Shown here piece after piece: positions 60,602-64,000 of a stretch of 64,000 nt of DNA (position 1 is its first letter; every line of letters starts with the position of its first letter). The DNA lies in the NCBI GenBank assembly GCA_910576785.1, contig CAJTJG010000018.1, positions 5,121-69,120 of the forward strand, read 5' to 3'. The translations under genes were made by a program, and so were the position numbers. The notes beneath the pieces were generated by a model that saw only the letters and a list, made by a program, of their open reading frames with translations, was not told where the DNA came from and ran no database searches. This DNA comes from an uncultured Duncaniella sp. (GTDB taxonomy: Bacteria > Bacteroidota > Bacteroidia > Bacteroidales > Muribaculaceae).

Positions 60602-61739
60602 CAAGTACGTATTTTAGTCCGTCAATCTCTTGCAATGTGATCGAAGCGCTGAGGCTGAAGCGCAGTCTCTCCGTCCCGGGCGGGACGGTGGGGGTGCGTA
60701 TCGGGAGCACCTTGTAGCCTCTTTCGAGCAGACGCGCCGAGAGGTCAAGGGCACGGCGGGCGTCATAGGTGAGGAGCGGCTGTATGTGGCCCGGGGTGAT
60801 GTCCGCATCGGGCTGCATCGGCGCGAGGATGGAGTGAAGACGCATGCCGAGTCGGCGCAGGTGGTCCCTGCGGTCATCGAGCGTGAGCATGCGGCGTATC
60901 ACCCATTCGGTCCAAGCAGCTGTGAGTGGCGGAAGGGCTGTGGAAAATATGAAGCTGCGGGTCGTGTTGACAAGATACTCCCTCACTTCGTGGGCCACCG
61001 CCGCAAATGCGCCCATCGACGCGCACGCCTTGCCGAAGGTGCCGACTATGATGTCTACACTCTCCCCTACCCCCGATGAGAGCGTCAGACCGAGACCTTG
61101 CGGGCCCTCCACACCGAAGGCATGAGCCTCGTCGACGTAGAGCATCACGTTGGGATAAAGGCGCTTCACCTCCACGAGTGCCGCTATGTCTGCCCGGTCA
61201 CCATCCATCGAGTAGACACTCTCCACTATCACAAGCACACGGTCGTAGTTGCCGGCCTCCTTGGCGAGAATGTCGGAGAGATGGTTGATGTCATTGTGGC
61301 GGAAACGCTTGAACGGGGCACGTGACAGCACTATGCCGTCGATGATACTGGCATGCACCAGGCGGTCGGCCACGATGAGCGTGCGCGGCATGGCGCCGAT
61401 CGAGGATACAAGCCCCGTATTGGCATGGTAGCCGCTGTTGAACAGGAGCGCGGGGCGACCGTATAGCCCGGCGAGCAGCGACTCAAGGCTATGGTATTCA
61501 TCCTGACGCCCGCACAGCAGGCGTGAGGCCGATGAAGTCAGCGGTATGAGCCGACGCGAAGCATCGGCCAGAAACTCCTCCTGCATGGCCCGGTCGGCGC
61601 CGAGTCCGAGGTAGTCGTTGGACGACATGTCCACCACCCGTTCAGGATCCCATCCCTGCGGGACAGATCGCAGATTGCCGGAAGCGGAAAGATCCGCAAG
61701 GATGCGGGCAAAAATATTATCTGATGTTGCGGCGGTCAT
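60591..61739 (-). CDS. bioF: 8-amino-7-oxononanoate synthase
   Basis: 382 aa alpha-oxoamine synthase, PLP-dependent. Conserved segments: SSNDYLGLGADRAM (about 39), FNSGYHANTGLVSSIGAMPRTLIVADRLVHASIIDGI, YVDEAHAFGVEGPQGLGL (about 195) and IVGTFGKACASMGAF, whose lysine (about 232) holds PLP. It joins pimeloyl-ACP and alanine to form 8-amino-7-oxononanoate. The start at 61739 gives the 4-bp ATGA overlap with bioA; a TTG-like start at 61748 is less likely. 2-amino-3-ketobutyrate ligase is the related alternative, but the operon settles it. Confidence 0.94.
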   Translation of the reverse strand: MTAATSDNIFARILADLSASGNLRSVPQGWDPERVVDMSSNDYLGLGADRAMQEEFLADASRRLIPLTSSASRLLCGRQDEYHSLESLLAGLYGRPALLFNSGYHANTGLVSSIGAMPRTLIVADRLVHASIIDGIVLSRAPFKRFRHNDINHLSDILAKEAGNYDRVLVIVESVYSMDGDRADIAALVEVKRLYPNVMLYVDEAHAFGVEGPQGLGLTLSSGVGESVDIIVGTFGKACASMGAFAAVAHEVREYLVNTTRSFIFSTALPPLTAAWTEWVIRRMLTLDDRRDHLRRLGMRLHSILAPMQPDADITPGHIQPLLTYDARRALDLSARLLERGYKVLPIRTPTVPPGTERLRFSLSASITLQEIDGLKYVLDEI

Positions 61740-63025
61740 CGTATGCACTCTATGGTTTGCTCCGCGAGGTAGCGGAGATCGTCATCGGATATCACATAGG
61801 GAGGCATGATGTAGACATTACGGCCGAAGGGGCGCACCCATATACCGCGGTCCACACAGCGTTTCTGGAACTCGCCCAGATCGACCGGATCCTTCATCTC
61901 CACCACACCGATGGAACCCAGCACCCTCACCTCGGCCACCTGCGGAAGGAGAGCCGCAGGAGCGAGAGATTCGCGCATCACCTCTTCGAGATGTGCTACA
62001 CGGGCAGCCATATCCTGGCCTTGCAGCAATTTGAGCGACTCGATAGCTATGGCGCATGCCAGAGGGTTGGCCATGAACGTTGGGCCGTGCATCATCACTC
62101 CCGCTTCGCCACCCGATATGGTATCGGCCACCTCGCGTGTGGTGAGCACTGCGCTCATGGTGAGATAACCTGCCGTGAGGCCCTTGCCTATGCACATGAT
62201 GTCGGGCTCAACCCCGGCGTGCTCCCAGGCAAACATGCGGCCCGTGCGCCAGAATCCGGTGGCTATCTCATCGAATATGAGATAAATACCGGCCTCGTCA
62301 CATAGGCGTCGGGCGCGGCGCAGATATTCGGGATGGTAGAACCGCATACCGCCGGCCCCCTGCACGATGGGCTCGAGTATGACGGCCGCAAGTTCATCTT
62401 TCTTCTCCATGACGAGCTGCTCGAGGGGGAGGAAGTCTGCATCGTCCCACGGCTCCCACGGCTTCACCATGGGCGCGGCGGCAAAATATCTCACAGGGAG
62501 AGCCGGGCCAAAGGCGCCGTGCATGCCCGTGACAGGATCGCATACGCTCATGGCATTCCACGTATCGCCGTGGTATCCACTGCGTATCGTGGCGAAATTA
62601 GTCTTGCGATGATCGCCCGACCGGGCTATGGATGCCTGCACGGCCATCTTCATGGCCACTTCCACAGCCACCGAGCCGGAGTCGGCATAGAATATATTGT
62701 TCATGGATGGCGGGGCCACCTCAAGGAGCATCTGTCCCAACTCCACTGCGGGGCGGTGGGTGAGACCTCCGAACATCACATGGCTCATCTTCTCCATCTG
62801 AGCGACGGCGGCACGGTTGATGCGGGGGTGATTGTAGCCATGTATCATGCACCACCACGACGACATGCCGTCTATTATCTCCCTGCCGTCGGCAAGGCGC
62901 AGCCTCACGCCCGATGCCGACTCCACCATATAAGTAGGGAGCGGATCTATTGTGGATGTATAGGGATGCCACAGATGCCCGCGGTCAAAGGGGTCATGTA
63001 GGCATGTGTTATCTTGAGTGGACAT
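61736..63025 (-). CDS. bioA: Adenosylmethionine-8-amino-7-oxononanoate aminotransferase
   Basis: 429 aa class III aminotransferase from the ATG at 63025 (MSTQDNTCLHDPFDRGHLWHPYTST); the upstream in-frame start at 63064 lies within the -7 element. BioA marks: DGMSSWWCMIHGYNHP (about 53-68, the WW of substrate binding), FADSG-type NIFYADSGSVAVEVAMKMA, DEIATGFWRTGRMFA, and CIGKGLTAGYLTMSAVL with the PLP lysine (about 272). It converts 7-keto-8-aminopelargonate to 7,8-diaminopelargonate using SAM. First gene of the bioA-F-GC-D operon. Confidence 0.96.
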   Translation of the reverse strand: MSTQDNTCLHDPFDRGHLWHPYTSTIDPLPTYMVESASGVRLRLADGREIIDGMSSWWCMIHGYNHPRINRAAVAQMEKMSHVMFGGLTHRPAVELGQMLLEVAPPSMNNIFYADSGSVAVEVAMKMAVQASIARSGDHRKTNFATIRSGYHGDTWNAMSVCDPVTGMHGAFGPALPVRYFAAAPMVKPWEPWDDADFLPLEQLVMEKKDELAAVILEPIVQGAGGMRFYHPEYLRRARRLCDEAGIYLIFDEIATGFWRTGRMFAWEHAGVEPDIMCIGKGLTAGYLTMSAVLTTREVADTISGGEAGVMMHGPTFMANPLACAIAIESLKLLQGQDMAARVAHLEEVMRESLAPAALLPQVAEVRVLGSIGVVEMKDPVDLGEFQKRCVDRGIWVRPFGRNVYIMPPYVISDDDLRYLAEQTIECIR

Positions 63026-63061
63026 GATCGATTTTTTCTGATATGTGAAATCTTGAAGCCG

Positions 63062-63069
63062 CAAAATTA
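63062..63069 (-). promoter_or_regulatory. -7 promoter element of the biotin operon
   Basis: TAATTTTG on the minus strand, 36 bases before the bioA ATG. No good -33 box and no convincing BirA-type palindrome are seen in the roughly 60 bases upstream. Confidence 0.6.
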
Positions 63070-63130
63070 CAAATTTCCCGTCAAGAATGCACCCTGTGTA
63101 ATATTGTTAAAAGTTAAAAAAAGGGGGCGT

Positions 63131-63162
63131 CTTGTATGTGTATGCCACAATGACTATCTTTG
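63131..63162 (+). promoter_or_regulatory. Promoter of the lipoprotein gene
   Basis: CTTG (63131-63134), a 20-nt spacer and TATCTTTG (63155-63162). A longer frame beginning at 63132 falls on the -33 box and is rejected. Confidence 0.65.
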
Positions 63163-63182
63163 CTTCCCCTAAAATCAGAAAA

Positions 63183-63749
63183 ATGAATCAATCTATGAGA
63201 AAAATCACATCAATGCTTATCTGCGCCCTTATGGCGCTGACATTCGTGTCATGCAATGACAATGACGATCCCGAAGATATAATCTGGGACATCATGGGCG
63301 TGGCCATACCCATCGACGTGCAGAACACCGCGGGAAAGAGCCTCCTCTCCCCGCGTGCCGACGGCACTGTGTGGGGTCAGCCAATGACTCTCGTGTACGA
63401 GGGGAAGGAGTATCCGATGGAATGGACCGAGAACTGGATGCCATCCACTCCCACACGCGCTTATCTCGCTCAATTCTACGGTATATTCATCCGTCAGATT
63501 TATGATGTGGACACCGAGAACTTCACCCAGACGCCTACCGACCGCTGGATCATATACATAGGTGAATTTCAGGGAGACATGAGCTATGAGAAGGAGATGG
63601 AGGTGAAATTCCAGGGGGAGACCCACAAGATAAAGCTCGTGCATAAGTGTGACCTGAACGGCAGCAAGCCCAAGCTCAGCACCGAGGTATACCTCAACGG
63701 CAAGAAGCTGGAGAAAGCACCCCTCGTCCTCACCGCCAAGCCGGAATAA
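63183..63749 (+). CDS. Lipoprotein of unknown function
   Basis: 188 aa from the ATG at 63183; a second in-frame ATG at 63195 gives MRKITSMLICALMALTFVSC and is equally possible. The lipobox TFVSC-N is clear, followed by an acidic stretch (NDNDDPED), so the protein is lipid-anchored and probably on the outer membrane. The body is beta-rich (VAIPIDVQNTAGKSLLSPRADGTVWGQPMTLVYEGKEYPMEW, FQGETHKIKLVHKCDLNGSKPKLSTEVYLNGKKLEKAPLVL). I do not recognise the family. It has its own promoter, divergent from the biotin operon. Confidence 0.8.
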   Translation: MNQSMRKITSMLICALMALTFVSCNDNDDPEDIIWDIMGVAIPIDVQNTAGKSLLSPRADGTVWGQPMTLVYEGKEYPMEWTENWMPSTPTRAYLAQFYGIFIRQIYDVDTENFTQTPTDRWIIYIGEFQGDMSYEKEMEVKFQGETHKIKLVHKCDLNGSKPKLSTEVYLNGKKLEKAPLVLTAKPE

Positions 63750-63771
63750 TCAGTATAGAAATATTTAGTAT

Positions 63772-63790
63772 AGAAGTCCTTATAACGCGT
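63772..63790. repeat. Single arm of the TATAACGCG hairpin element
   Basis: AGAAGTCCTTATAACGCGT repeats, with one base change, the left arm of the 31383-31423 hairpin. The second arm is missing here (ACCGCATTAGC follows), so this is a degenerate or half copy, 23 bases past the lipoprotein stop. Confidence 0.65.
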
Positions 63791-63878
63791 ACCGCATTAG
63801 CTTAGAGCAACATAACAAGAAACAGAAGGCTTTTAGGAGCTGAGGTCTTTGTTGTGCGTAAAGGCCTGGGAGTCCCGA

Positions 63879-63922
63879 AGGGACGACGTTGTGGTATACT
63901 CGTTACCACGAACGTCGTCCCT
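63879..63922. repeat. 18-bp inverted repeat with GGGACGACGTT arms
   Basis: Arms AGGGACGACGTTGTGGTA (63879-63896) and TACCACGAACGTCGTCCCT (63904-63922) pair with one bulged base around TACTCGT. An overlapping small hairpin, GTCCC-GAA-GGGAC (63872-63884), offers an alternative fold. The flanks (CCCGAAGGGAC, CCCTGCGGGTTATAGTGG) look like a dispersed REP-type element. No coding sequence is seen in 63750-64000. Confidence 0.7.
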
Positions 63923-64000
63923 GCGGGTTATAGTGGTCGGAAGACAAATATATTCTATACTTAAAGTTGTTATACTTCAAAATTATATCAACTATGTCAC

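Noticed and set aside
1..64000. CRISPR arrays, restriction or abortive-infection clusters, diversity-generating or retron reverse transcriptases, insertion sequences
   Set aside because: No spaced direct repeats, reverse transcriptase motifs, transposase or nuclease cassettes were recognised anywhere in the window.

Overview
The window reads as a chromosomal segment of a GC-rich member of the Bacteroidales, most like the Muribaculaceae/Porphyromonadaceae side of the order. Evidence: GH97 and PL11 polysaccharide-degrading enzymes, SusE/F-like and DUF5683 proteins, a single-chain pyruvate:ferredoxin oxidoreductase, a short histone H1-like protein, C-terminal sorting-like tails, and the Bacteroidetes promoter signature (TTTG, a 19-21 nt spacer, then TAnnTTTG) in front of most transcription units. 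Start codons were often chosen because a longer reading frame would begin upstream of, or inside, that -7 element.

Layout. 0-6.6 kb (minus): a truncated secreted protein, GH97 alpha-glucosidase, then lpxH, a MIP18/SufT-like Fe-S factor and polA. 6.7 kb: polyprenyl diphosphate synthase. 7.7-10.5 kb (minus): a phage-derived block with two unknown proteins, a P22-like portal interrupted by one TAG codon, and a small neck/adaptor-like protein. 10.6-13.6 kb (plus): bioB overlapping a ThiF-like gene, then a MetE C-domain-like methyltransferase. 13.6-27.5 kb (plus): a 12-gene exopolysaccharide operon (wza, wzc, flippase, polymerase, six glycosyltransferases, a DUF5683 protein, a GNAT) behind a terminator, a promoter and a leader of about 280 nt. 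27.7-30.2 kb (minus): a second flippase and ruvB, with a candidate small RNA upstream. 30.4-31.3 kb (minus): a Fic protein with an N-terminal HTH and a palindromic operator over its promoter. 31.5-33.6 kb (minus): a large secreted fibronectin-type protein. 33.8-38.2 kb (plus): a second phage-derived unit, a large beta-rich protein plus terminase large subunit. 38.2-42.1 kb: an M16 peptidase, histone H1-like protein, panB and OmpA. 42.4-47.8 kb (plus): a pseudokinase with a C-terminal membrane anchor, a GNAT, two glycosyltransferases and a third flippase. 48-51.6 kb (minus): nifJ. 51.9-57.3 kb (plus): PL11 lyase, Lrp regulator, 3'-5' exonuclease, FNT channel. 57.3-63.0 kb (minus): a SusE/F-like protein and the biotin operon bioA-bioF-bioGC-bioD. 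The right end holds a lipoprotein and repeats.

Functional links. Biotin synthesis is split: bioA, bioF, a fused bioG-bioC and bioD form one operon, while bioB lies about 47 kb away with the ThiF-like gene. Surface polysaccharide assembly is encoded in two or three modules. The phage-derived genes (terminase, portal, neck-like) sit at two loci about 24 kb apart, tightly packed against core genes, with no integrase, capsid or lysis genes in view.

The most unusual non-coding content is a set of very long intergenic inverted repeats (perfect arms of 45 and 29 bp and near-perfect arms of 27 bp) that share purine-rich sub-repeats and, in two cases, a homologous core; a second hairpin type carries TATAACGCG. 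The + strand appears C-rich left of about 27.6 kb and G-rich right of it whatever the gene direction, and the 45-bp palindrome lies at that junction. No tRNA, rRNA, CRISPR array or insertion sequence was found.
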